This document shows, piece by piece, positions 21,501-30,563 of a stretch of DNA of 64,000 nt. The notes beneath the pieces were generated by a model. That model did no database searches. It was not told the DNA's origin and saw nothing but the letters and a program-made list of their open reading frames with translations. The stretch is from NCBI RefSeq assembly GCF_019649055.1, contig NW_026570245.1, positions 744,001-808,000 on the forward strand, in the 5' to 3' direction. The DNA is from Paramacrobiotus metropolitanus. Taxonomy: Eukaryota; Tardigrada; Eutardigrada; Parachela; Macrobiotidae. The translations under genes were made by a program, and so were the position numbers. Every line of letters starts with the position of its first letter. Position 1 is the stretch's first letter.

Positions 21501-21763
21501 AAAATCTCTTGCATGTCGGTCGTCTTGCGTTCTGGCACCCGCGCAATTATCATATCACCTTGATTGGCCGAAATGACTTTGATTTGGAACTGTGGGAAGG
21601 CTTCCTTCTGCAGAACTTCCAGGTCATCAAGGTCGCAGTAACGACCAGGCGGCAAGAGGCACTCTTCCATTATCTTTACAGCTTCGTCCTCCAAATTCTC
21701 GGTGCGGTTTGCGCGTATATAGTTGCTCCATTTATACTTATTGCTCCATTTATACTTATTCAT
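18519..21763 (-). pseudogene. Protein-primed family B DNA polymerase (PolB), two stops and two frameshifts
   Basis: Reads from about 21763 down. The N-terminus (to 21158) has paired Cys/His clusters (F-C-N-D-C, H-H-C-E-G-K-C, I-C-Q-T-C) as in Polinton PolBs. A TGA at 21158 and a TAA at 20522 interrupt an otherwise constant frame. Exonuclease motifs: F-D-Y-E-T-Y (about 21030), A-H-N-F-R-G-Y-D (about 20850), Y-C-S-N-D-V (about 20455). Polymerase motif A is D-I-V-S-L-Y-P (about 19800); after a frameshift near 19.46-19.48 kb, motif B is K-V-V-V-N-S-L-W-G-K-T-G (about 19240) and motif C D-T-D-S (about 18965). A last shift near 18.80 kb leads to the C-terminus ending at 18519. All catalytic Asp motifs survive, but the gene cannot be read through. 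Confidence 0.9.
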
Positions 21764-21938
21764 TCACCATACGGATCTGGCGTTCTATCATGTCGGCTGG
21801 TGGATCCTGGTTCCTCAAACATCAGCACGTCAAGCATGACAGCAACCGTTTCAAGAAATCCATGAATAAGTACTTCGAAATCATGCGTCAGGCGAAATTT
21901 TCCCAGAAACAGCGCGGCGGGTAAGCATAGGTTATTCT

Positions 21939-22331
21939 TCACGCGAACGGATACAATGGATTCTTTGACCAGTTGGAAGAGACCTGAGAAATCGGGTAGC
22001 GACTCATCTCGAGCCACATTTCCACCAGCTTGCGGCGCTGGGGATCTTCATACTGCCAGTCGTCTAGTTGCGCAAGAGCAAGAGCGGCAGCCAAAAATCC
22101 CGGGCTTCGCTGATCAACCTGACCCAGGTGCAGCAAAGCCGTTGTCAGAGTCTGTTCATCATGTTCATTGAACTCACTGGGATTAGCTAGCATGTGATCA
22201 AAGGCTGCTTGATCCTCGACTGTTAACTGGTACGCATTATTAACCTGCTGCTCTTCATCAACATCCATCCACCGCTCACTAAGTATGGCCGCAATGGCCG
22301 CATGATCAGAAGCAGACAGCTGATAAGTCAT
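21939..22331 (-). CDS. Unknown Polinton-end protein with an internal repeat
   Basis: The first ATG is at 22331, giving 130 residues; the frame is open to 22400 but only through a TTG. Two similar segments occur near the N-terminus: Q-L-S-A-S-D-H-A-A-I and Q-L-T-V-E-D-Q-A-A-F, each continuing as a helix, which suggests a duplicated helical unit. The whole is acidic and helical (A-L-A-L-A-Q-L, L-V-E-M-W-L-E-M). A TATA box lies about 55 bases upstream. It is the outermost minus-strand gene of the element. No family recognised. Confidence 0.5.
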   Translation of the reverse strand: MTYQLSASDHAAIAAILSERWMDVDEEQQVNNAYQLTVEDQAAFDHMLANPSEFNEHDEQTLTTALLHLGQVDQRSPGFLAAALALAQLDDWQYEDPQRRKLVEMWLEMSRYPISQVSSNWSKNPLYPFA

Positions 22332-22382
22332 TTTCGCCAGACGTGAAAGATTGAAATGAAGAAAATTCTTGTGCCGCGCAAC

Positions 22383-22390
22383 TTTTATAG
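22383..22390 (-). promoter_or_regulatory. TATA box for the minus-strand gene at 22.3 kb
   Basis: On the minus strand the sequence reads CTATAAAAG ahead of ATG 22331. It is the second clear TATA box at an outer end of the Polinton and has no obvious flanking dyad like the one at 11.96 kb. Confidence 0.45.
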
Positions 22391-22506
22391 ACGAGCTCAA
22401 TTACTGTAGCATGTGCTTATTGGTCTGATGTTTTCTGTAATGCGATGCAATTGGTCAACAGTGTTTTAGCCACACCTTTGGGCGTTTCAGTGGGCGCGAG
22501 TGGATA

Positions 22507-22533
22507 CTTACCGGCGCTAGCAGCGCCGGTAAG
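22507..22533. repeat. Perfect 12-bp inverted repeat (hairpin)
   Basis: CTTACCGGCGCT and its exact reverse complement are separated by three bases. It lies just outside the last Polinton gene. It could be part of an element end or a terminator-like structure; no partner copy was seen near 11.9 kb. Confidence 0.6.
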
Positions 22534-22759
22534 TAACCGCTCGGCCTTTTTTTCGACATGTTTTAACGTGAGAATCAAACCACATATTTTTGGCCTGCGA
22601 GTAGTACGTGTAGTAGGTGTGGATCTGCTCAAACTCCGTACGTAAAGCCCATTCCGCAATCAAGACGTTTACTTGTTCTAAAAGGATAAGTACGTTTCAA
22701 ATATTGGAATTGAAAAACACAAAAACATTTAAACCGAATCAACAAATTTAGTGGCTTAC

Positions 22760-22838
22760 CAGTGTATTGTGCAAGTAGTGGAAATTCGTCAGGTAGATCC
22801 GGCGTGGGAACATTGAGCCAATAGTAGAAATCATGCAA
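22760..22838 (-). other. Exon-like segment coding a D-L-P-D-E-F-P-L-L motif
   Basis: The minus strand codes P-T-P-D-L-P-D-E-F-P-L-L followed by a GTAAG donor-like site at 22759-22755. A similar segment occurs at 23283-23330. Acidic/hydrophobic motif; family unknown. Either repeated exons of one minus-strand gene or a local duplication. Confidence 0.35.
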
Positions 22839-23282
22839 CTGCTTCTACATAGGAAATTTTGAAATTAGCGATAAATCATGAGCCAAAATGAAAGAAGAAC
22901 TACGAAGTGAAACTTTAGGCGAAGAAAAAAATTTACAGCTGAAATACAGTGGATGCATGAAATTCAGCAACGTGGAGAAACCGGATGAGGGCATCAAAAT
23001 GGCGGATGTAGTAAGCGAGATCAGTCCACAACGCAAAGGCTGGGTTAAAGTAGCCAGAATAGCGCCGGATCCTGCGGCAAGGACTGAGAGCCAACCAATC
23101 CAAAAATAATTCATTTGCGATTTCTAAAAAAAGCCGAGGTTTTCTTTAGGCAACAAAGTAACAACTATGTTATTAAGAGCCTCAATCGAATTAGGAAAGG
23201 TCACCTTTTACTAATGTTAGAAAACTAAATTTGACAGTTTCTTAAAATAAATAAGCTAGCAGCAGATACTGTGTGCACCTAC

Positions 23283-23330
23283 CAGCGGGCTCTTCAAGCA
23301 GTGGAAACTCGTCAGGAAAATCGGGAATGG
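23283..23330 (-). other. Second exon-like segment with F-P-D-E-F-P-L-L motif
   Basis: The minus strand reads M-A-I-P-D-F-P-D-E-F-P-L-L followed by a donor-like GTAGGT. It resembles the segment at 22.8 kb at both DNA and protein level, including the position of the splice-like site, which favours duplicated exons. Confidence 0.35.
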
Positions 23331-24556
23331 CCATTGAAGATACTGAAGATCCAGTTGCAGTGGTGAGTAAACGAAAACTGTCCAAATGATTTGATTTTGT
23401 GTTAGAGACATCGACTTATATCATCTGAGTTGGAACTCGAAATTTTTCCTGGTACACGGCCATTGGCTGCAGATGATTTGTAAACACCCACTACCCTTAA
23501 CGAGACTGATTTGCACCGAAAGAGCGAGTTCTTGGTCTGGTGGACACTGGTTCTCTTACGATGTGGGTTGGGCTGTATCATACGTGGAGCTAAGAAGGAA
23601 AATTCCTTCTGACCCATTCCGTAGAAAGGGTCTAGAGAGAACCATTGTGAGACTCCGGAAAACCGTTTTTTGATACAATAGCAAGCAGGTCACAGTCGCG
23701 TCGGAATTCGGCTCGTAGATATCCAGGTACCAGACCAAATCGAAAGAACATGTAACCCAGATAAACATGATTGTGTCGCTAGTAAAACAATGCAATCATA
23801 GTCAGTGTCGCGACGAATCCGGGATATTAGCTAGGCAACAGGGCAAATCGACAGGAGAACGGCAGCCATTATGTCAAAATTCTCAAACAATAGAAACCAG
23901 GCCGCTGACGCGACTTATTCAGGATCTGAAATACGGATGCAGGGTATATCAGAATGCCGCTTGACCCAAAAAAAACAAGAACATAATGGCTCTTATCGGG
24001 GTCGTGAGACGGATTACTGTTCATTGCTTGCACTCCAGTGTCTTTTCATAGGACTCCTCTCAACTTTCCTTCACTTTAACACATATCAAAATTCCACAGA
24101 AACTTGCCTTTTCTCTTAACACTTGTACTGAGAAACTCAACCGTACGTTTTTTGCCTTGTTGGTTAAAACTTTATTCCTACATGTATGTACGGAAACAGT
24201 TAGGCTTAGTCCTACGAAGAGAAAACAATCTTAACCAGACCGCAGGTAAGGAAACAAAGAGACCTGTACGGTAAAAATCTGGAAACCAAATTTTTGCTGA
24301 TATAAACCAACTGCAGCCACAGTAAAAATCCATCAGTTGCTCGAACAGCAGTTTTTGGACGCTTCTTGGATCTTATACCGTTACTTTATACCAGCACTGT
24401 AGACTGTTCCGTTAGTAAGCTTGAGTTAGTGAGTGACCTTTTCATAATGTCTTCCCGAACAGATTCAGTAGCATCCACATCATTTTCTTCATCCTCATTG
24501 TCCTACGCATCATCCACTTCCTCCGATGGCGTGTATCGACCATACAATCTGGTTAA

Positions 24557-25910
24557 TCTTGCGGGTCCGTTTGCTACGCTTGTCTGGAGATCGACCAGTT
24601 TTTTCATGTTTTTACTCACACTCCAACGACTCCAGAGCTGGCTGCCATTTCCAACAGAGCATTCGGTAAGAGAATTTTTCAAATTTTTTTTTTGTCTAAT
24701 ATTGCAACAAAATTGTATTAAACAGAAATTGCTACTCGTATACGCCGTGATATGCTGGCTCGACGTCCAAACGTTAGCGCCATGAATGATCTTCCCGATG
24801 ATTGGGTGCACGCTATCCATTTGGCAGATATGATTCTGGTAAATTCAACAATAGAATTATTTTATTTTTTGCTTCGTTTTAAAGCGATATATTTTTGTTA
24901 GTGAAATTGTAAGCCGTAATCTTTATTTATTATTTCTACCATTTACAGGATGACTTGCAGTTTTTTCATGATCTTTTGTTGGACCGTATGGTCCTTGCCC
25001 CGCTTAGAACTCAGTCTACCAGTTTGGCGTGACGGGTACCGTTCCGTTCATTGGTGGGAATCCCTTACCCGACTCCCAACCTGGGCATCACGCACCGCCA
25101 ATTCCGCAGTTTCTGGGCGTTTACACTCCAGCAAACGACTATCCTGCTCCAGCCAACGTCCACATCTACACTCCAATTAACGACGGCGAAGTCTATACTC
25201 CCGCCTACGACAACGTCTACTCTCCGTTGCCTGACGACACCGAGCGAGAGCTAGCGTTTTCCCTACCACAACGTTCACACACACCCGAACCGACGATCAC
25301 AACGCTGGTGGCTGTGGATTACAGTCCCGCTTCTCCTGACATGTCAACTTTGAGCCGTTACCTTACGCAGCCAGCACATATTTCAAGTTGGAATTTTTCT
25401 CGCGTTGCACGAGAGCGAATGCCATCACCACCTCAAATGCAGTCTTTCAACTTAATTCGTTTGACTTCACCCTCACCTGCACGCAGCCCATACCGCTCAC
25501 GCCTTTTGGATGCGCCACGAGGTAGACGCCGCTCTTCAACTCCGCCGTCACCCGGAATGCCTTCCACTTCTAACGCCTTTACTACTCCGACTCGCAATCA
25601 ATGCCGACCACGCTTTCTGAATGCGCCCCAACGCCGCCGCCGCAGGCCAACACCATTCCGTTCCACGGCTACGCGCCCATTAACGCCGGTGTCGGACTTT
25701 TCACCAGAGGGCCAAACCACCGTTGACAGAATCAATAGCCTTCTTTCCCAGCTTTTATCCTCGACCAAATTGACCGCATCGCTAACTCGCCCAAGGACCA
25801 TTATCCGGAGAAAATATACGGACATTCAGCTACGCGCAAGCGCTCTACCGACTCGCCAGACAATTCTCAATCTAGCCGTCGCCGCCATAAATAACCAGCA
25901 GTCTGCGTAA
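24557..25910 (+). CDS. Unrecognised multi-exon gene with Tyr-Thr-Pro repeats
   Basis: Exon-like segments: 24557-24665 (donor GTAAG), 24726-24838 (acceptor AACAG, donor GTAAAT) and a long last frame 25023-25910. The phase at the first junction is consistent and gives a helical stretch with E-I-D-Q-F-F-H and P-D-D-W-V-H-A-I-H. The acceptor TTTACAG at 24948 would give a short end at TGA 25030; CTACCAG at 25022 leads in frame into the long exon. The last exon has repeated Y-T-P-x-[NY]-D units (about 25110-25230), two related Arg-rich blocks (S-R-L-L-D-A-P-R-G-R-R-R and P-R-F-L-N-A-P-Q-R-R-R-R) and a helical end. The true start is not found; a Ser-rich frame from ATG 24447 lies in a different phase. 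Function unknown. Confidence 0.45.
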
Positions 25911-25949
25911 TTTTTAAATTACTCGATTTTTAAACATTTGTTTTGTTTT

Positions 25950-26770
25950 TTTGGACTTTAACTATTGTTCACCGTCTTGTGTCTTTGTGGTACAGGGTGA
26001 GCCTGGAACTAATGTTGTGGTATGTTGTACTATTGTTGTACTAATGTTGTACTAGCCAACTGTGTTATGTTGTAGTGGGTAGCGATTTGTATTAAACTGC
26101 GTTAAACAGAGTGTGTGGGTGGTGCCATGTAATAAACTATGCTGACCAGTTTCTTTGTAAGTACAAAGAAGCTCTGTCTAGCTTAATCATTAAATCAAGT
26201 TTTTAGTCTGTCTATATCGGTAAAGTTGTAACAGTATTAGGTCCGGCTGTAAAGGTTAAGATACTATTACATTGTACCTATTCATTGAGTAATCGAATGT
26301 CATGAATAGCTCCAGTTAGATTTCCATGCAAACGGAACTACCGTATTGTTCTATTAGATCAGTGGCTTCGTTCTTTTATATAAAATGTTTTTAATCCGGG
26401 TCCAACGTGTTTGTAGTCAGGAGTTTATTGTTTGTCGAATCATACACTAGTCGTCTTTTGAGTCAACAAAACAAAACCTTTTTATCAACAGAGCTTTCAA
26501 TAGTATCCGTGTTAATAAGATAGCTAGTTACGTAACTCAGTGGTCCGAGCGAAGCGAGGACCACGCGCGCCCTCTCGGTGTGTGCGCGTGAACTCGACGC
26601 CCAATTTCAAGTCAGTGTATAAGATAGCTGATGCATCAGTATGCTCGTATTAGTTTGAGCACGCCCACATGGGTTCTGTCTGATATTAGCACGTTTCAGT
26701 TATTATTTGTAATACAAGTAATGGTGGTATTGTTCAGTGAAACGTTACAGTTGGTTGCTAGTCTAAACCT
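25950..26770 (+). repeat. Left inverted arm of the fold-back element
   Basis: Non-coding, AT-rich outside, with a GC-rich inner block at about 26540-26600 (GAGCGAAGCGAGGACCACGCGCG). Matches the right arm in reverse orientation over nearly its full length, with point differences. Confidence 0.75.
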
Positions 26771-27011
26771 CAATTTTTAGTCTGGTCAACAGAGTTCAGT
26801 TAACGGGTGGCGTTGTACAAGTAACTAAAACAATAGTTAATACGTTTTTGTAGATTTTGAGAGTTGAAACCTACAATTTTTAGAGTATAAAACATCAGCG
26901 GCCAAGCAAATTTTTTCATTCCAAAGTTTTTTTAAATTTTATCCACCTACCTTGGAATACCTGCCAGGATCGCCTCGATATTTTCAGTTAGTTTAGTTTA
27001 TCTTATCTTCC

Positions 27012-28467
27012 ATGGCTCCATTCCAATATCTTGCGGATTATCAGGAGTGGTGCCGCCAGCAATTGGGTAAGTCTTATCAATTTTTGGTGTCAAAATTTTT
27101 TTTAAATTTGTTTAATTCTAAATGATTTTTTATACTTGTTATAAGCAAAATTATTCCAAAGCTATAGTGCGGGGGTTGAAAGCCCAGTGGAAAGGTTTCA
27201 CGGAGAAAGAGCGTCGGGAGTGTGCCCAGTATAATATCGGTATGTTTTCGTTATTATTTGTTGAAAAATTTAGACTAACAATACAGGTTAATTTATTAGA
27301 TCTGAGTGCGAGTATCAGAAAGTTCATGAGTGCCTGCACTTGGAGCAAACAGGGAGAAGTCATTGGCACTCTGCTATATGAGGCCAATTTCGTTGAGGTA
27401 ATTTTTAGTTTTTATTTTTTATAAAAATTTTCGTTACAATCAGATTATTTGTTTAGTGGTTCGTGAGCTTCTTGGACAATTCCATTGTTCCTAATCCGAG
27501 TCGTACCAACTTACATCTTGATACGTGCGACATTATCATGGCTGGGAGCGTGAAGTGTGATCGAAAGAAGAAGAAGCTTAAGGCCAAAGCTTCATCGTCA
27601 AAGCCATCCACTTCCAAAGCCAAGCCGAAGAAGAAACAGAACCCAGCCAAGCGCGTAATCCGACAGCCGGCTGAATCACCAACACCATCTCCGCCTTCGA
27701 GCCGCTCTCCAACACCGGACTTTGGCGGGTTTGATTTCACCCGGCAGCGGGAGCCCACCCCCCAGCCACTGCCTTCTCAACAAACTCCACCATTGTCGGC
27801 GGCTGTCATCACCGAGCCACCCCAGCCCACTCCACCAGTTGCAGTATCTGTCACCGCTGACCAGCCGGCAACTACGCATATGGTTCCTTTGATGCTTCCA
27901 GTTAGTCAAACCGCCACCATTGCCACGGATATTATTACCTTCAAGGCAACGTTCGCTGACGGTACGACTATTGAAGATACTTTGCCTGTCCCTCCGACTA
28001 TTCCTACCCCACCGTCTCCAACCAAAGGCCATCCTGAGCAACACTTCAAGGCGCCATTGCCATTGAACAACTGGATTCTCGTTCCGCAGAAGTTCACGTT
28101 CCCTAACACTCTAACCGTTATCGCCGTGAAAGATGATCCGCTTGGCAGTGCCGGAAATCCTATTATCATCGAAGAAGACAAGGCAGAGCCGCCCATCATT
28201 ACTCTATACGATTCTTTCAGTTCGGACAAAGGTATGAAAAAAACGAAGGGAAAAAAATATACAAGTATTGATTTTGTCACAAAAAACAAAAAAAAGGCGC
28301 TTTATAATGGAGCGCGTCAGCGCTCCATTAAAAAGCGCCCTCGAGGCGCATGCGCCAAGTCGAAGCCGCGGCCGAGCGAAGCGAGGCCAGGCGGAAACTT
28401 CGCGCGCACACACCGAGAGGGCGCGCGTGGTCCTCGCTTCGCTCGGACCACTGAGTTACGTAACTAG
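27012..28467 (+). CDS. Four-exon gene of unknown family inside the fold-back element
   Basis: Exons 27012-27066, 27168-27239, 27300-27397 and 27457 onward join with GT-AG introns of 101, 60 and 59 bases in matching phase, the best spliced model in the left half of the window. The N-terminal about 75 residues are helical and Trp-rich (D-Y-Q-E-W-C-R-Q-Q, A-Q-W-K-G-F-T-E-K-E-R-R, F-M-S-A-C-T-W-S-K-Q-G-E). Exon 4 has a Lys-rich stretch, a long Pro/Thr/Ser-rich linker with S-P-T-P-x-P-P-S repeats, then a globular-looking end (about 28060-28230). Coding may stop by splicing at the donor 28232 or run to TAA at 28465 through the hairpin and repeat sequence. No domain recognised; a cargo or mobility role for the element is possible. 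Confidence 0.6.
28296..28339. repeat. 20-bp inverted repeat (hairpin) with 4-base loop
   Basis: Arms 28296-28315 and 28320-28339 match at 19 of 20 positions (GGCGCTTT..AATGGAGCGC). The stem lies at the end of the internal gene of the fold-back element, at the junction to the GC-rich repeat block. Confidence 0.75.
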
Positions 28468-28576
28468 CTATCTTATTAACACGGTTACTACTGAAAGCTC
28501 TGTTGATAAAAGGGTTTTGTTTTGTTGACTCAAAAGACGACTAGTGTATGATTCGACAAACAATAAACTCAATAGA
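28410..28576 (-). repeat. Extra partial copy of the arm's GC-rich block
   Basis: About 160 bases (GCGCACACACCGAGAGGGCG through the AGTTACGTAACT block to CAAACAATAAACTC) repeat almost exactly at 29020-29190 in the same orientation. A duplication internal to the right arm. Confidence 0.7.
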
Positions 28577-29613
28577 CTGGCAACCAACGGTAACGTTTCA
28601 CTGAACAATACCACCATTACTTGTATTACCAATAGCAACTGAAACGTGCTAATATCAGACAGAAACCTACGTGGGCGTACTTCAGTTTGGAATCAACCAG
28701 TAAAAACCGTTTTGCAAACAATGAGTGACTGAAACGCGCTAATATCAGACAGAAGCCGACGTGGGCGTACTTCAGTTTGGAATCAACCAGTAAAAACCGT
28801 TTTGCAAACAATGAGTGACTGAAACGCGCTAATATCAGACAGAAACCTACGTGGGCGTACTTCAGTTTGGAATCAACCAGTAAAAACCGTTCTGAAAACA
28901 ATGAGTGACTGAAACGCGCTAATATCAGACAGAACCCATGTGGGCGTGCTTAAACTAATACGAGCATACTAATGCATCAGCTATCTTATATACTGACTTG
29001 AAATTGGGCGTCGAGTTCACGCGCACACACCGAGAGGGCGCGCGTGGTCCTCGCTTCGCTCGGACCACTGAGTTACGTAACTAGCTATCTTATTAACACG
29101 GATACTATTGAAAGCTCTGTTGATAAAAAGGTTTTGTTTTGTTGACTCAAAAGACGACTAGTGTATGATTCGACAAACAATAAACTCCCGACTACAAACA
29201 CGTTGAACCCGGATTAAAAACATTTTATATAAAAGAACGAAGCCACTGGTCTAATAGAACAATACGGTAGTTCCGTTTGCATGGAAATCTAACCGGAGCT
29301 ATTCAAGACATTCGATTACTCAATGAATAGGTACAATGTAATAGTATCTTAACAGACAGACTAAAAACTTGATTTAATGATTAAGCTAGACAGAGCTTCT
29401 TTGTGCTTACAAACAAACTGGTCAGCATAGTTTATTACATGGCACCACCCACACACTCTGTTTAACGCAGTTTAATACAAATCGCTACCCACTACAACAT
29501 AACACAGTTGGCTAGTACAACATTAGTACAACAATAGTACAACATACCACAACATTAGTTCCAGGCTCAACCTGTACCACAAAGACACAAGACAGTGAAT
29601 AATAGTTAATGTC
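28577..29613 (-). repeat. Right inverted arm of the fold-back element
   Basis: Reverse complement of 25950-26770 with an added tandem array at 28641-28950. The outermost matched part is the TTCCAGGCTC..CTGTACCACAAAGAC region near 29560-29587. Confidence 0.75.
28641..28950. repeat. Tandem repeat, period 90 bp, about 3.4 copies
   Basis: Units start with GAAACG[TC]GCTAATATCAGA at 28641, 28731, 28821 and 28911, exactly 90 bases apart. The unit is a multiple of three and so yields a long minus-strand open frame with a 30-residue repeat that is an artefact. The left arm holds only one unit. Confidence 0.9.
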
Positions 29614-29770
29614 CACAACTCCAAATAATGACGTACGTGAAAACCTCCAATCTGAGTAGTACGACAACATTGCGGTATAACTAGGGTTGGGCGAAGTACT
29701 GATGATCCAATAGGTGGCAAGCACACAGTGCAGAGGTTTCGTCTCGACTTGACACGGACTTAAATTACTA

Positions 29771-29776
29771 TATAAA
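29771..29776 (+). promoter_or_regulatory. TATA box of IAP copy 1
   Basis: CTATATAAACC lies 13-18 bases before ATG 29789. Given that spacing, transcription would start at or after the first ATG, so the second ATG (29816, M-D-I-T-Q-M) is the more likely start of translation. Confidence 0.5.
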
Positions 29777-29788
29777 CCTCGGTCTTTC

Positions 29789-30563
29789 ATGGCTACTGTT
29801 CAGTTTATTTTCAAAATGGATATAACACAGATGAGCAATCGCTTCAAGAGTTTTCAAAACTGGCCCGACCAGTCGCTTTTTACCCCTGGAGAACTGGCAA
29901 GCCAAGGGTTCTTTCATCAAGGGCAGCATGACGAAATTCACTGCGCATACTGCGACTATGTTATGGGTGACTGGGTGAACTCACAGTATAAACCATACTA
30001 CCGACACCGCTTAGCCCGTCCAGACTGTGTAAGGGGTATGAAAGAATCCGGATCGGGAAAACATATTCAGCACTCACCGACAATGGGAGACTACAGAACA
30101 CGCTTTGCTACTTATGCTGAATTGTCTGCCAACAAACACCAACATTACAGAAATATGGCTGCCGGCTTTTATTATGAAGGCCAAGATGATTGTGTACGCT
30201 GTTTTCACTGTGTTGGTGCACTTCATGCTTGGGACAAAGATGATGTTCCGTGGGAAGAGCACGCTTGGACTTACCCAAAATGTCCGTATCTTGTTCAAAC
30301 AAGGGGCTCAGCGTTCATCAACGATGTTCGAAAAAAACGCCAACACAACATGTTCTGGACTATCGCGAAAAGCTCCGCCAACCACAACTTCTGAAGACCG
30401 CAAAGAAAAATTACGCTGTAAAGTCTGCTATGAAAATGATTCGGAAATCATGTTCAGACCATGCGGTCATTTAGTTTGCTGTGCAAAATGTTCAAGCAAG
30501 CTGCTGCTGTGCCCAATTCGCCGGGGTGCCATTTTCCATAAGTGCTGGGCTTTCTTCTGTTAG
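29789..30563 (+). pseudogene. Inhibitor-of-apoptosis gene copy 1: two BIR domains, frameshifted and broken RING
   Basis: BIR 1 (about residues 18-82) has C-A-Y-C, a Trp, and H-x6-C in H-R-L-A-R-P-D-C. BIR 2 (about 100-170) has C-F-H-C, W-E-E-H and P-K-C. The frame then stops at TGA 30392, while a RING with C-K-V-C, C-G-H and C-C-A-K-C lies in another frame to 30563. Compared with copy 2 the linker near 30330-30350 differs by a short deletion and a longer A-run, and the last RING zinc pair is C-P-I-R instead of C-P-N-C. Thus it could only make a BIR-only protein of about 200 residues, or is dead. A TATA box is just upstream. Confidence 0.8.

Larger units (their letters stand above)
11936..22400. 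mobile_element. Polinton/Maverick (adintovirus-like) element, gene-complete but decayed
   Basis: The block holds the hallmark set of Polintons: packaging ATPase, retroviral-type integrase, jelly-roll penton, pVI-like protein, major capsid, adenain-like protease and protein-primed PolB, with capsid and packaging genes on plus and PolB on minus, meeting tail to tail near 18.5 kb. Coordinates mark first and last recognised parts; I could not find long terminal inverted repeats or a 6-bp target duplication, so true ends are unknown. Gene spacing is viral: four 4-base ATGA overlaps and almost no intergenic space on the plus side. ATPase, integrase, penton, capsid, protease and PolB all carry stops or frameshifts; the TBP-like, small core, pVI-like, small membrane and 22.3-kb genes read intact. 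Confidence 0.9.
22534..24446. other. Mostly non-coding interval with two similar exon-like segments
   Basis: Apart from the exon-like pair listed separately I see no convincing gene. Plus frame 22888-23109 and minus frame 22845-23114 overlap and cannot both be real. Neither shows a known domain; the minus one begins with a hydrophobic, signal-like stretch. The rest is AT-rich. Confidence 0.35.
25950..29615. mobile_element. Large fold-back element with 0.8-1.0-kb inverted arms and an internal gene
   Basis: Two long arms are inverted copies of each other: about 25950-26770 and about 28577-29613. Shared landmarks include TGGTACAGG..GAGCCTGGAAC at the outer side and the block with AGTTACGTAACT beside the GAGCGAAGCGAGGACC sequence. 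The loop holds an intron-containing gene. The right arm is longer because of a 90-bp tandem repeat, and part of it (29015-29187) has a second direct copy at 28410-28570. No transposase is recognised. Target duplication could not be defined. Confidence 0.75.

Noticed and set aside
11800-22700. Long terminal inverted repeats of the Polinton
   Set aside because: No match between the 11.8-12.0-kb and 22.4-22.7-kb sequences; the 15-bp dyad at 11.96 kb is local and does not recur at the other end.
22845-23114. Minus-strand ORF with hydrophobic start as a secreted protein
   Set aside because: An equally long plus-strand frame overlaps it and no splice context or homology decides between them.
28626-28901. 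Minus-strand ORF with a perfect 30-residue repeat
   Set aside because: Produced by the 90-bp tandem repeat, whose period is a multiple of three; it has no independent support.
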